Assembly (NCBI GenBank): GCA_036394315.1
Contig: DASWFI010000107.1
Span: forward strand, 1 to 21,790
DNA length: 21,790 nucleotides
Direction: 5' to 3'
DNA from: DASWFI01 sp036394315
Lineage (GTDB): Bacteria > Patescibacteriota > Doudnabacteria > UBA920 > O2-02-FULL-48-8
The position numbers and the translations under genes are program-made. Below, in pieces: positions 7,801 through 14,832 of this stretch. The notes below the pieces were generated by a model. The model searched no databases. It saw only the letters and a list, made by a program, of their open reading frames with translations, and was not told the DNA's origin. The stretch's first letter is position 1. Each line of letters starts with the position of its first letter.

Positions 7801-9482
7801 CCGGACAGTATGCGCTGTTATCCCTGATTGGCAAAATGGTTTATTATTTTGGTTCGCTGCCGAATGCTTTGATCGTGACTTTTGTCAGCCGCGATTTGGG
7901 TCTAAACAAAAATCCCATCCGAACTTTTTATTTATTATTGGGTTTGACCGCTCTATTTGTGGGAGTCATTGCCGGTACTATGACGATTTTTGGCCATATT
8001 ATTATCCCTATTCTGCTGGGTACCAGAACAATTGAGATTCTATCTTTTGTCCCGATGTATGTATTGGCCATGGGCCTATTTACCATCACCACTGCATTCG
8101 TGACGTATCATCTGGCGCGCAAACAATACGTGTTTCCTTTCGCGTCTCTGTTGATGTCTGGATTGATGGCGGGGTTGATCATCCGCGGACATGGCAATAT
8201 CCTGGCGGTTGTAAACAATATGGTTTATGCCAGTGTCGCGGGCTTGGGTTTGGTGGCGTTGATGCATCTTCTCGCTCCTGTGGTGAGCTCAATGACCAAT
8301 CGGAGGCAAAATTTATTTACTCCGGATGATAATAAAAGGTTTGCCGGCCAAAAGATCTTAATTTTTAACTGGCGGGACAGGCAGCATGCCTATGCCGGGG
8401 GCGCTGAGGTTTATATCCAGGAGCTGGCCAAGCAATGGGTTTTGCAGGGCAATCAAGTTACAATTTTTTGCGGCAACGACAGACAGTCCAGGCACAGGGA
8501 AATTATTGACGGCATAGAAATAGTGCGCCGGGGCGGATTTTATCTGGTTTATGTCTGGGCCTTTGTTTATTATTTTGCCAAATTCCGGGGTCGGTTCGAT
8601 GTGATTATCGACTGTCAGAATGGGATTCCGTTTTTTACTCCTTTGTATGTCAAAGAACCGGTATTTTGTCTGATGCATCATGTGCATCAGGAAGTTTTTA
8701 CGCGATCTTTATCCAGGCCCTTAGCTGCACTGGCGCGATTTCTGGAAAAAGATTTAATGCCCCTGGTTTATAGAAATATCAGATTCATTACCATCTCTAA
8801 CTCCAGCAAGGCCGCGATTGCGGAGCTAGGCTTGGGTCAAGCGGGAGTAGATATAGTTCATCCAGGAGTTACTCTGAATCCGCAGGCCGCCTTCCGAAAA
8901 AGTCCGTTTCCGACCATTTTATATTTAGGGCGGCTCAAGGCTTACAAATCAATTGATGTCCTGATTAAAGCATTTGCAATTGTAGTAGAAAAGGAACCGC
9001 GCGCAAGGTTGATTATTGCCGGCAGCGGCGAAGAAGAACCCAATCTCAAGCGGCTCTCTCGCGAGCTGGGTATCAACCCCAAAGTTGCGTTTACCGGCAG
9101 GGTTTCTGAACAAGAAAAAGTCGAGCTGTTACAAAAAGCTTGGGTTTTCGTCAATCCTTCTTTTATGGAAGGATGGGGGATTACCACGGTGGAAGCCAAT
9201 GCCTGCGGCACGCCGATTGTCGCGGCTGACGTGCCTGGCCTTCGGGATTCAGTGTTGGATCCGCATGCCGGCTATCTGGTGCGTCACGGAGATTATCCGG
9301 CTTTTGCTGAAAGAATTTTGGAGATTGTCCTGGACAAAGAATTGCGGCTTAATATGGGTCGGGAAGCAAAAATCTGGGCCGCTAATTTTGACTGGCAAAA
9401 AAACAGTCTGATATTCCTTTCTATTATCACTCTGCAGCAGGAGTTTGCGGCAGGGTATCAAGAACCCGACGAGGCATCGTAA
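4845..9482 (+). CDS. Four-module fusion: GT2 (DPM1/ArnC-like) + cellulose-synthase-like GT2 + Wzx-like flippase + GT4
   Basis: One 1545-residue frame holds four proteins. (1) Residues about 1-255: polyprenyl-phosphate sugar synthase of the DPM1/ArnC type, with VVIPTLNEEGN near the start and LDGDLQYPPEE (D94/D96). (2) About 262-718: CESA-like membrane GT2 with two N-terminal membrane segments, DAE (438-440), TED (531-533), QRSRW (568-572) and C-terminal membrane segments. (3) About 740-1155: polytopic MATE/MVF-superfamily flippase resembling Wzx, including the 'NLDVLLVNHYLNPTVAGQYA' hallmark. (4) About 1165-1545: GT4 GT-B enzyme with an N-terminal AGGAEVYIQEL segment and the E-x7-E motif (E1442/E1450). 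All transferase modules would face the cytoplasm. First gene of the operon; ATG 4845 lies just after the promoter with no strong Shine-Dalgarno sequence. Each module assignment is firm; the sugars used are unknown. I know of no standard family with this architecture. Confidence 0.92.
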   Translation: MLKKSISVVIPTLNEEGNIALLIQRTHEALTKSRIGYELIFIDDHSIDATREIIAELATTYPVRLELKQGQRGKAQSLLQGFRLARFDLIAMLDGDLQYPPEEIPAMIQKLDAGYDVIQSRRISHNENFLRKLASRIFNFFFIRVLHRIKLDAQSGLKVFRRQVVREIEIHPTPWTFDLEFLIQARHAGYKIASHDIVFEDRNAGQSKINLLQATLEIASNAIKLKFKSSLPVAIGSIAPAKNMIGAGKAYKGQRFITHSTLPHHISALVTMVLWQKAFIAFIFFLLLAGFILFPLKTAIIFTAILSLIYFADVIFNFYLVTRSLTAPPDLTFTDDELNALPEEKLPVYSILCPLFREAHVLPGFVAAIEKLDWPKNKLDVILLLEESDQATIDAARSMDLPGHFRISIVPQSMPQTKPKACNYGLSLARGEYLVIYDAEDLPEPQQLKKAYVGFTKVSSLVVCLQAKLNYYNPHHNFLTRLFTAEYSLWFNVILPGLQSINGYIPLGGTSNHFRTQTLLDLEGWDPFNVTEDCDLGARLFIRGYRTAIIDSTTLEEANSNLWNWLRQRSRWIKGYMQTYLVHMRNPVKFFKESGVHAAIFQLVVGGKIAFMLINPFLWLMTITYFVFRATAGPAIEALYPPVIFYIAVSSLLIGNFLYLYYYMIGCARREHWSVIKYVYLVPVYWFMTSIAAVIALYQLVVKPHYWEKTNHGLHLEKAMPPAGEFTPARSLGFSKIFAKLPQSLWTGATALILAMSVTNLLNFLFNAFLGRALTLEQLAVVTLVNTIWSLVGMLLSAAGTTVNQRVAYLAAEGQMDEALSFRRQTYQRGLWVILGGSLLWLLSTPFLTGFFNLAHPWVILLFVPMFSFAFITVVNQGFLQGEIKLGKVGKIILFESIVKLLAAVGLVSLGLGKVAYLAIPISVVAVSVYAAWQFTKSTPKATALVSTESFSKSFYFFALFSGLSSVVFMNLDVLLVNHYLNPTVAGQYALLSLIGKMVYYFGSLPNALIVTFVSRDLGLNKNPIRTFYLLLGLTALFVGVIAGTMTIFGHIIIPILLGTRTIEILSFVPMYVLAMGLFTITTAFVTYHLARKQYVFPFASLLMSGLMAGLIIRGHGNILAVVNNMVYASVAGLGLVALMHLLAPVVSSMTNRRQNLFTPDDNKRFAGQKILIFNWRDRQHAYAGGAEVYIQELAKQWVLQGNQVTIFCGNDRQSRHREIIDGIEIVRRGGFYLVYVWAFVYYFAKFRGRFDVIIDCQNGIPFFTPLYVKEPVFCLMHHVHQEVFTRSLSRPLAALARFLEKDLMPLVYRNIRFITISNSSKAAIAELGLGQAGVDIVHPGVTLNPQAAFRKSPFPTILYLGRLKAYKSIDVLIKAFAIVVEKEPRARLIIAGSGEEEPNLKRLSRELGINPKVAFTGRVSEQEKVELLQKAWVFVNPSFMEGWGITTVEANACGTPIVAADVPGLRDSVLDPHAGYLVRHGDYPAFAERILEIVLDKELRLNMGREAKIWAANFDWQKNSLIFLSIITLQQEFAAGYQEPDEAS

Positions 9483-9484
9483 CC

Positions 9485-9488
9485 AGGA
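9485..9488 (+). promoter_or_regulatory. Ribosome binding site deciding the deacetylase start
   Basis: AGGA lies 4 nt before the ATG at 9493. It supports this start over the in-frame TTG at 9445, which sits inside the preceding gene and has no comparable site. Confidence 0.55.
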
Positions 9489-9492
9489 TTTT

Positions 9493-10302
9493 ATGGAAGC
9501 ACCTACTTTAACTCAGGAAATAGTAACCAGAATACGTCGTACAGTATATTCGGTTTTGGGATTGATTTCCAAACAAGCGCCTATAGTGGTTTATTGCTAC
9601 CACAGCATATCTTCTGACAATTGGAGGTTTAGTGTGTCGGAAGAAATACTCAAACAGCAGGTAGATTTCCTAATGTCGGGAGCCAAACCTATAAGTATGG
9701 AAGACCTTGCTGATTATTTAGACGGACAAAATAAAATCCACGAACCCTCTTTTATTTTGGCGTTTGATGACGGTTACCAGGACCTGTTGAGCGTTAAAGA
9801 TTACCTCCCTTTTTTGGGAATTAAGCCGACTGTATTTGTGTTGGCAAATCCGGAGCGCATAGATCGGACGCAGATAAGCACTAATAAATCATTTTTAACT
9901 AATGAAGAAATTTTGAGTTTACATAAAGCCGGGTGGGATATCGGCTGCCATGGCGCTACCCATGCGGACCTAACTAAACTAAGTCACAATCAACTTGAAG
10001 CGGAAATTATAAAAGCTAAGCAATTATTGGAAACAATACTCAATATACCAATTAAATATTTTGCTTATCCGAAAGGCAAGTATACGCCTAAAATTATCGA
10101 GATAGTTAAAAAAGCAGGTTTCAAATTGGCATTTTCTATGGATTATAGAATTATTACTCCACAAAGCGACCAGTTTAGTATACCCCGCGTAGGCGTTGAT
10201 CATAGTCATACATTCCGGGAATTCAAGGGTATTAGTTCGCCGGCAACGATTAGAATGAAAAAATTGGGGGCCAGATTGTTGCCGGAAGGGATTTATGATT
10301 AG
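9493..10302 (+). CDS. NodB-family polysaccharide/sugar deacetylase
   Basis: Carbohydrate esterase family 4-like metal-dependent deacetylase, 269 residues from the ATG at 9493. Seen in the sequence: motif 1 AFDDGY with D92/D93; motif 2 HGATH with the metal ligands H153 and H157; motif 3 AYPKGKY near 195; the N-terminal YCYHSI strand is typical of the family. These enzymes remove N-acetyl (or formyl, in ArnD) groups from sugars. There is no clear signal peptide, only a weakly hydrophobic stretch near residues 15-25, so the enzyme may act on a nucleotide- or lipid-linked sugar at the inner membrane face rather than on exported polymer; this is inference. It starts 10 nt after the four-module gene and overlaps the next gene by 8 nt. 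A longer TTG start at 9445 (285 residues) is possible but less likely. Confidence 0.9.
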   Translation: MEAPTLTQEIVTRIRRTVYSVLGLISKQAPIVVYCYHSISSDNWRFSVSEEILKQQVDFLMSGAKPISMEDLADYLDGQNKIHEPSFILAFDDGYQDLLSVKDYLPFLGIKPTVFVLANPERIDRTQISTNKSFLTNEEILSLHKAGWDIGCHGATHADLTKLSHNQLEAEIIKAKQLLETILNIPIKYFAYPKGKYTPKIIEIVKKAGFKLAFSMDYRIITPQSDQFSIPRVGVDHSHTFREFKGISSPATIRMKKLGARLLPEGIYD

Positions 10303-11200
10303 CAAACCAAAAATAAGTATTGGTATTCCAGCGTACAATGAAGCAGCTAACATTCAACAGCTTTTGAGCGCTTTAATTAACCAGAAACAAGAAAATTTTG
10401 ATTTACTGGAAATTGTTGTTGTGTCTGACGCAAGTTCAGATAAAACTACTGAGATAATTAAGAGCGTGAATGATCCTAGAATTAGATTGAATTCACATGA
10501 CCAAAGAATGGGCAAGATTGTAGGTTTAAATGAAATTTTTAAAAATACAACAGGCGATATTATAGTTATTTTGGACGGCGATGTTCTGCCAAAAGATGAT
10601 TCCTTACTTTCCAAATTAGTAGAACCATTCTATTCAGATGATAATTTGGGTATTGTTAGTACCGCGATAGCTCCCGTCTCAGAGAAAAACTTTTTTGGGA
10701 AAATAATGAATTTTGGATTTTATTATAGAACGAATGTTACCTCGCAACTTAATGGCGGGGATAATATTTATATGTGCTATGGTCGCGTACGAGCTTTTTC
10801 TAGAAAGTTAGCCCATGAATTGGTTTGGCCTGAAGTGGTTTCTGAAGATGTTTATTCTTATATATTTTGCAAGCAGCAAAATTATAACTTTCACTATATA
10901 CCCAGCGAGGAAGTATTATTTAAAAATCCTGATAGTTTTAAAGACTACCAAAGACAAAGTTTTAGATACCATGCAGGTATTAACGGAATCTCTAAATTTT
11001 ACCCCAGAGAATTAGTTGAGAAGTATTATTATATTCCAAGAACCAAGTTATTCCTGGGAGCTATAATATATTTTTTAAAAAATCCCTTCTTATTCTCTTG
11101 TTACGTTGCCGTTTATATAAGTGCGCGGTTTTTTCCTATTGACCGAAAGTCTGCCACGGTTTTTTGGAAGCCTTCATTGAGTACTAAAAAATTAAATTAG
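10295..11200 (+). CDS. GT2 family glycosyltransferase with C-terminal membrane segment
   Basis: A GT-A fold transferase of 301 residues. Seen: N-terminal nucleotide-binding start ISIGIPAYNEAANI, a VVVSDASSDKT strand, the metal-binding DxD as LDGDVLP (about 88-94), a VSEDVYSY acidic motif (about 184-191) and a QRQSFRYH segment in the place of the QxxRW motif of processive GT2 enzymes. A hydrophobic stretch around 252-280 suggests one membrane anchor near the C terminus. The start overlaps the deacetylase by 8 nt and has a Shine-Dalgarno GGAAGGG (10284-10290). The next gene encodes a paralogue with the same layout, so the pair arose by duplication. It probably adds a sugar to a lipid-linked or growing glycan on the cytoplasmic face; donor and acceptor are unknown. 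Confidence 0.9.
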   Translation: MISKPKISIGIPAYNEAANIQQLLSALINQKQENFDLLEIVVVSDASSDKTTEIIKSVNDPRIRLNSHDQRMGKIVGLNEIFKNTTGDIIVILDGDVLPKDDSLLSKLVEPFYSDDNLGIVSTAIAPVSEKNFFGKIMNFGFYYRTNVTSQLNGGDNIYMCYGRVRAFSRKLAHELVWPEVVSEDVYSYIFCKQQNYNFHYIPSEEVLFKNPDSFKDYQRQSFRYHAGINGISKFYPRELVEKYYYIPRTKLFLGAIIYFLKNPFLFSCYVAVYISARFFPIDRKSATVFWKPSLSTKKLN

Positions 11201-11210
11201 ATTATAAACC

Positions 11211-12122
11211 ATGACAGACAAAGTTAAGGTCAGTATGGGTATTCCAGCCTATAATGAAGAGGCTAATATAAAACAATTGTTAGAGTCGCTTCTCAATCAA
11301 ACCCAAGAGAATTGGGAGTTATTAGAAATTATTGTAGTATCGGATAAAAGTAGTGACAGGACAGTTGAAAAAATTAGAGAAGTTAATAATGAAAAAATTA
11401 GGCTCATTGAAAATGAAGTCCGTATAGGGCAAGCATTAAGTCAAAATAAGATATTAAAATTATTTTCTGGAGATATATTGATTTTATTAAACGCAGATAT
11501 CATGCCGTCAGGTATCCTTTTTGTAGAAAAAATCATAAGTCCGTTTTCTGAGTCGGATATTATTGGTATCGTATCTCCTGATAGTGTGCCACTAAAGGCT
11601 TCAACATTTTTTGAGAAAGTGATTAATTACAGCGTAGATTACAAAAAAGAAATGTTTAAAAGTCTTAATCAAGGAAATAATTTATTTATGTGTGTTGGCG
11701 CGGCCAGGGCTTTTAATGGGAGCATGATAAGAAAGATGGAATGGCCAACATCGCTTTCTGAGGACGCTTATTCCTATCTATTTTGCATAAATTCAAATTA
11801 TAAATTTGTTTATTTCCCCTCGGCGTCTATTTATTATAAATCACCGGATAATCTGGAAGATCATCTAAAACAAAGCACGAGATTTTTAAATGGACCAAGT
11901 ATTATGGAAAAATACTTTCCTAAAGACCTTGTAAAAAATAATTATTATATACCGTTATTTATTAAGATAAAATCCAGTTTACATTTTTTAGTTTTAAATC
12001 CAGTATTTTTTTTATTTTATATTGGTGTGCTGGCTATAAGCAAAATAAAATCTAATACGAGAAATAATTCCAAGGATTTATGGTCGACTTCAACTTCTTC
12101 TAAAACTTTGATTATAAAGTAA
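11211..12122 (+). CDS. GT2 family glycosyltransferase, diverged paralogue of the preceding gene
   Basis: 303 residues, collinear with the 10295-11200 product along its full length (MGIPAYNEEANIKQLLESL, IIVVSDKSSDRT, LSEDAYSYLFC, LKQSTRF) and with the same hydrophobic stretch near the C terminus. The DxD position reads LLNADIMP instead of LDGDVLP, so the first acidic residue is Asn and only the second Asp remains. Some GT2 enzymes tolerate such changes; altered donor use, or a regulatory partner of the first copy, are alternatives. It starts 10 nt after the previous gene with no evident Shine-Dalgarno sequence, and its stop overlaps the next start by one base (TAATG). Strongly AT-rich, like its neighbours. 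Confidence 0.88.
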   Translation: MTDKVKVSMGIPAYNEEANIKQLLESLLNQTQENWELLEIIVVSDKSSDRTVEKIREVNNEKIRLIENEVRIGQALSQNKILKLFSGDILILLNADIMPSGILFVEKIISPFSESDIIGIVSPDSVPLKASTFFEKVINYSVDYKKEMFKSLNQGNNLFMCVGAARAFNGSMIRKMEWPTSLSEDAYSYLFCINSNYKFVYFPSASIYYKSPDNLEDHLKQSTRFLNGPSIMEKYFPKDLVKNNYYIPLFIKIKSSLHFLVLNPVFFLFYIGVLAISKIKSNTRNNSKDLWSTSTSSKTLIIK

Positions 12123-13306
12123 TGACAATTGTGGAAAATAAAACAATTCAAATAATTTCTTCTTATTTCTACCCTGTTATTGCAGGATCTGAGACGTATT
12201 TTCTAAAGGTATATGGATATTTAATTAATAAAGGATGGCGTATTAATGTAATTACGACTAAAGATACCCCGATTCAAAGAAATCAACTTGTCGATCAGGA
12301 AGAAATTAATGGAATTACAATAAAGCGGAACAATTATTTCTCATTTGCTTCACTGCCCTTTAGTTTGGGGATTAAATACCGTTCAACAGGGGTAGTATGC
12401 TTTAATGATTTTTCTACTTTCCCTGATTTATTTGTTTGCTTCTATTCGATGATTTTGAAATTGTTTGGATTAAAAAAATATACTTTGGTTCTACACTCAA
12501 TGGGCTTGTTTAACTATAATTCAGAAATTTATCCTCATTTCAGCTTTAGACTTAAACAATTAATTGATCACAGTCTTGGGGTTTGGTTGATCAATAATTC
12601 AGTTGATTCAATCCATAGTGTCTCGCAAGACGATAAAAATGGATTGATCACGGCGGGAGTAAGGGCATCTCTAATTGAAATAATTGGCTGCGGTATTGAA
12701 GAGGAAGCCTTTTCTAAGGATATCAATCAATTGGCAAGCGTAGAAATTAAGAATAAAATTGCCAATAAAAAATACATACTTCAGGTGGCTCGAGTAAATA
12801 GGATTAAAAATTTTGAGACTTCGATCAAGGCACTTAGTTTTTTGCCGCAAGATATTAGTTTTTTTGTTGCAGGTCCTATACACGACCAAAAATATTTAGA
12901 GGAGCTAACTAAACTTATTAATGAATTAGGTTTGAACGATCGTGTTGTTTTTCTGCGCGAAGTGTCAGTTTCAGATAAGTATTACTTAATGAAAAATTCA
13001 TTGTTACTTGTCCACATGTCTAAATATGAAGGTTTTGGTATTGTAGTGTTGGAAGCAATGAGCCAGGGATGCTTGTGTGTTGTTTCAAAAAACGGCGCTA
13101 TGCACGAATTAATCAAAGATGGAATTAATGGTTATTGCGAAGACTATAATGATTTTAAAGCAGTTGCTGATAGATTAAATTTTGTTTTAGAGCACCCACA
13201 ATTAGCAGACAAAATACGCATGAATAATCGAAATTTTAGTCTAGATAAATCCTGGAAGAATATAAGCGAAAAAATAGAACTTTTTTACAATAAAGCTAAA
13301 TTATGA
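12122..13306 (+). CDS. GT4 family (GT-B fold) glycosyltransferase
   Basis: 394 residues of a retaining glycosyltransferase. The N-terminal half opens IQIISSYFYPVIAGSETYF, the usual GT4 acceptor-side start with a Gly-rich loop. The C-terminal half contains LQVARVNRIKNFETSI (R224 and following Lys, donor phosphate contacts in the family), and YEGFGIVVLEAM, the E-x7-E motif (E303/E311). No membrane segment is needed; such enzymes work at the cytoplasmic membrane face on lipid-linked acceptors. It is only generally similar to the GT4 module of the four-module protein. Start by TAATG overlap with the preceding gene; the end overlaps the next gene as ATGA, pointing to translational coupling. Confidence 0.92.
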   Translation: MTIVENKTIQIISSYFYPVIAGSETYFLKVYGYLINKGWRINVITTKDTPIQRNQLVDQEEINGITIKRNNYFSFASLPFSLGIKYRSTGVVCFNDFSTFPDLFVCFYSMILKLFGLKKYTLVLHSMGLFNYNSEIYPHFSFRLKQLIDHSLGVWLINNSVDSIHSVSQDDKNGLITAGVRASLIEIIGCGIEEEAFSKDINQLASVEIKNKIANKKYILQVARVNRIKNFETSIKALSFLPQDISFFVAGPIHDQKYLEELTKLINELGLNDRVVFLREVSVSDKYYLMKNSLLLVHMSKYEGFGIVVLEAMSQGCLCVVSKNGAMHELIKDGINGYCEDYNDFKAVADRLNFVLEHPQLADKIRMNNRNFSLDKSWKNISEKIELFYNKAKL

Positions 13307-14832
13307 AGAATAAACTTGTGATTATATTTTTAATAATTTTAGGTAGTATTTTTTACATACTAACTATTAGAGGTGCTCTGGGAACTTCAAAAACACCTAA
13401 CGAGCTTACTAAATTAAGTTCACTAGGCCAACCTTTTGAGTCTTCGCATGAACGAGCCAGTTATGCTCTCACAAGTTCTTTTTTACTGGATCATTCTCTT
13501 GTATTGAGTAAAGCTTGGGCTGATTTCGGTTCACCCGATGTCGGCTATGCTAACGGTAAATTTTATAGCTTTTTTCCGCCTGGCGTCTCATTTAGTATTA
13601 TTCCTCTGTATCTTTTAGGTCAACGATTCGGATTTATACAGTTAGGAGCATTTTTTACAATTGCGTTATTTGCAATTGGAGTTTTGATATTTTTGTATTT
13701 AATTTGCAGAAACATTTTTAAGTTATCCCAGATGTACTCCATTTTGGCTGCAATAGTCTTTGGATTCTCTACTACTTCATGGAGTTACGCTATTACAGTT
13801 TACCAGCATCTCCCAACCACTTTTTTTCTTATATCCTCGTTCTATTTAGTTTGGAAATATAAAAATTCAGAGAGATCGGGTTGGCCTTGGGCTGTCTTGG
13901 TGTGGTTTATGTATGGAATATCTATTTTCTTTGATTATCCCAATGCTTTATTACTTCTTCCTATTATGTTTTATTTTCTTTTTAGTTCATTTGATTTCAA
14001 AAAATCGGCTGATAAACTTTCTATTAAGTTTAGAGTAACCATTCTAATTACCTTTATAGTATTTATTGCTTTAGCAGCCTTACACTTATATTATAATCAA
14101 AGTTTATATGGTAGTTGGAAAAAAATAGGACAGAGTAGTAATTTTCAACGATATAGAATAGGTGACTATGAGCAGCTCATACAAAAGAGAGCGGATTTCC
14201 AGGCTGCACCCACAGTTACTACATCTGATCAGATTTTTAAAGAGGATTTGATAATAAATGGCGGATTCACTTTACTTTTTGGCCCTGATAAAGGTATTTT
14301 CTTATTTTCGCCTATTTTACTTCTTGGGCTTTTTGGAATATTTGAAATCAGAAAAAAATTGAATATGGAGTATGGAGTCCTGATTGCTATTTTGTTGGTA
14401 AACTTACTTATTTACGCCAGTTTCGGCGATCCATGGGGGGGATGGGCATACGGACCACGCTATTTAATTCCTTCTATGGCAGTTTTATCTATTTTGGCAG
14501 TAATATGGTTGGCGCAGAACTCCCGCATAATAATTCGACGAGTCATATTCTTTTTACTCTTTGCTTATTCAGCCGCAATCGCTTTACTTGGTGTTATAAC
14601 CACTAATGTAGTTCCGCCGAAAATTGAAGCGATACCGCTACATCTTCCTTATTATAATTTTTTACTGAACTACCATTTACTACGTAATGGTGTTACATCT
14701 AATTTTATTTATACAACTTATTTATCTAATCATTTCAGCCTTCTGACATATTTTTTAATTATATATTCCCTTTTACTCCTCGTTATTTTATTTATTTTGA
14801 TTAATTTACCACGGAGGGAATATGATAATTAA
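13303..14832 (+). CDS. Polytopic membrane protein, probable GT-C glycosyltransferase
   Basis: 509 residues with an N-terminal membrane segment, a long first extracytoplasmic loop and about ten further hydrophobic segments by eye. The loop carries the acidic stretch FESSHERASYALTS (E46, E50) and later GKFYSFFPPG, and a late motif FGDPWGGWAYGPRYLIP; this layout is typical of GT-C enzymes of the GT39/PMT_2-like group, which take sugars from polyprenyl-phosphate donors outside the membrane. The catalytic residue cannot be assigned with certainty. It is not obviously close to the other two GT-C proteins of the operon. Coupled to the preceding gene by an ATGA overlap and to the next by an 11-nt overlap. 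Alternative: a non-enzymatic membrane protein of the same fold. Confidence 0.75.
   Translation: MKNKLVIIFLIILGSIFYILTIRGALGTSKTPNELTKLSSLGQPFESSHERASYALTSSFLLDHSLVLSKAWADFGSPDVGYANGKFYSFFPPGVSFSIIPLYLLGQRFGFIQLGAFFTIALFAIGVLIFLYLICRNIFKLSQMYSILAAIVFGFSTTSWSYAITVYQHLPTTFFLISSFYLVWKYKNSERSGWPWAVLVWFMYGISIFFDYPNALLLLPIMFYFLFSSFDFKKSADKLSIKFRVTILITFIVFIALAALHLYYNQSLYGSWKKIGQSSNFQRYRIGDYEQLIQKRADFQAAPTVTTSDQIFKEDLIINGGFTLLFGPDKGIFLFSPILLLGLFGIFEIRKKLNMEYGVLIAILLVNLLIYASFGDPWGGWAYGPRYLIPSMAVLSILAVIWLAQNSRIIIRRVIFFLLFAYSAAIALLGVITTNVVPPKIEAIPLHLPYYNFLLNYHLLRNGVTSNFIYTTYLSNHFSLLTYFLIIYSLLLLVILFILINLPRREYDN
14813..14818 (+). promoter_or_regulatory. Strong Shine-Dalgarno for the 14822 gene
   Basis: GGAGGG ends 3 nt before the ATG at 14822. 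It lies inside the preceding coding sequence and fixes the start despite the 11-nt overlap. Confidence 0.75.

Noticed and set aside
7070..8300. Flippase module as a separate gene with an internal start
   Set aside because: The frame is continuous with the modules on both sides, and no convincing ribosome binding site plus start was seen at the module boundary.
9445..9492. TTG start for the deacetylase, overlapping the four-module gene
   Set aside because: The ATG at 9493 has an AGGA site 4 nt upstream and begins right after the previous stop; the extra 16 residues show no conserved character.
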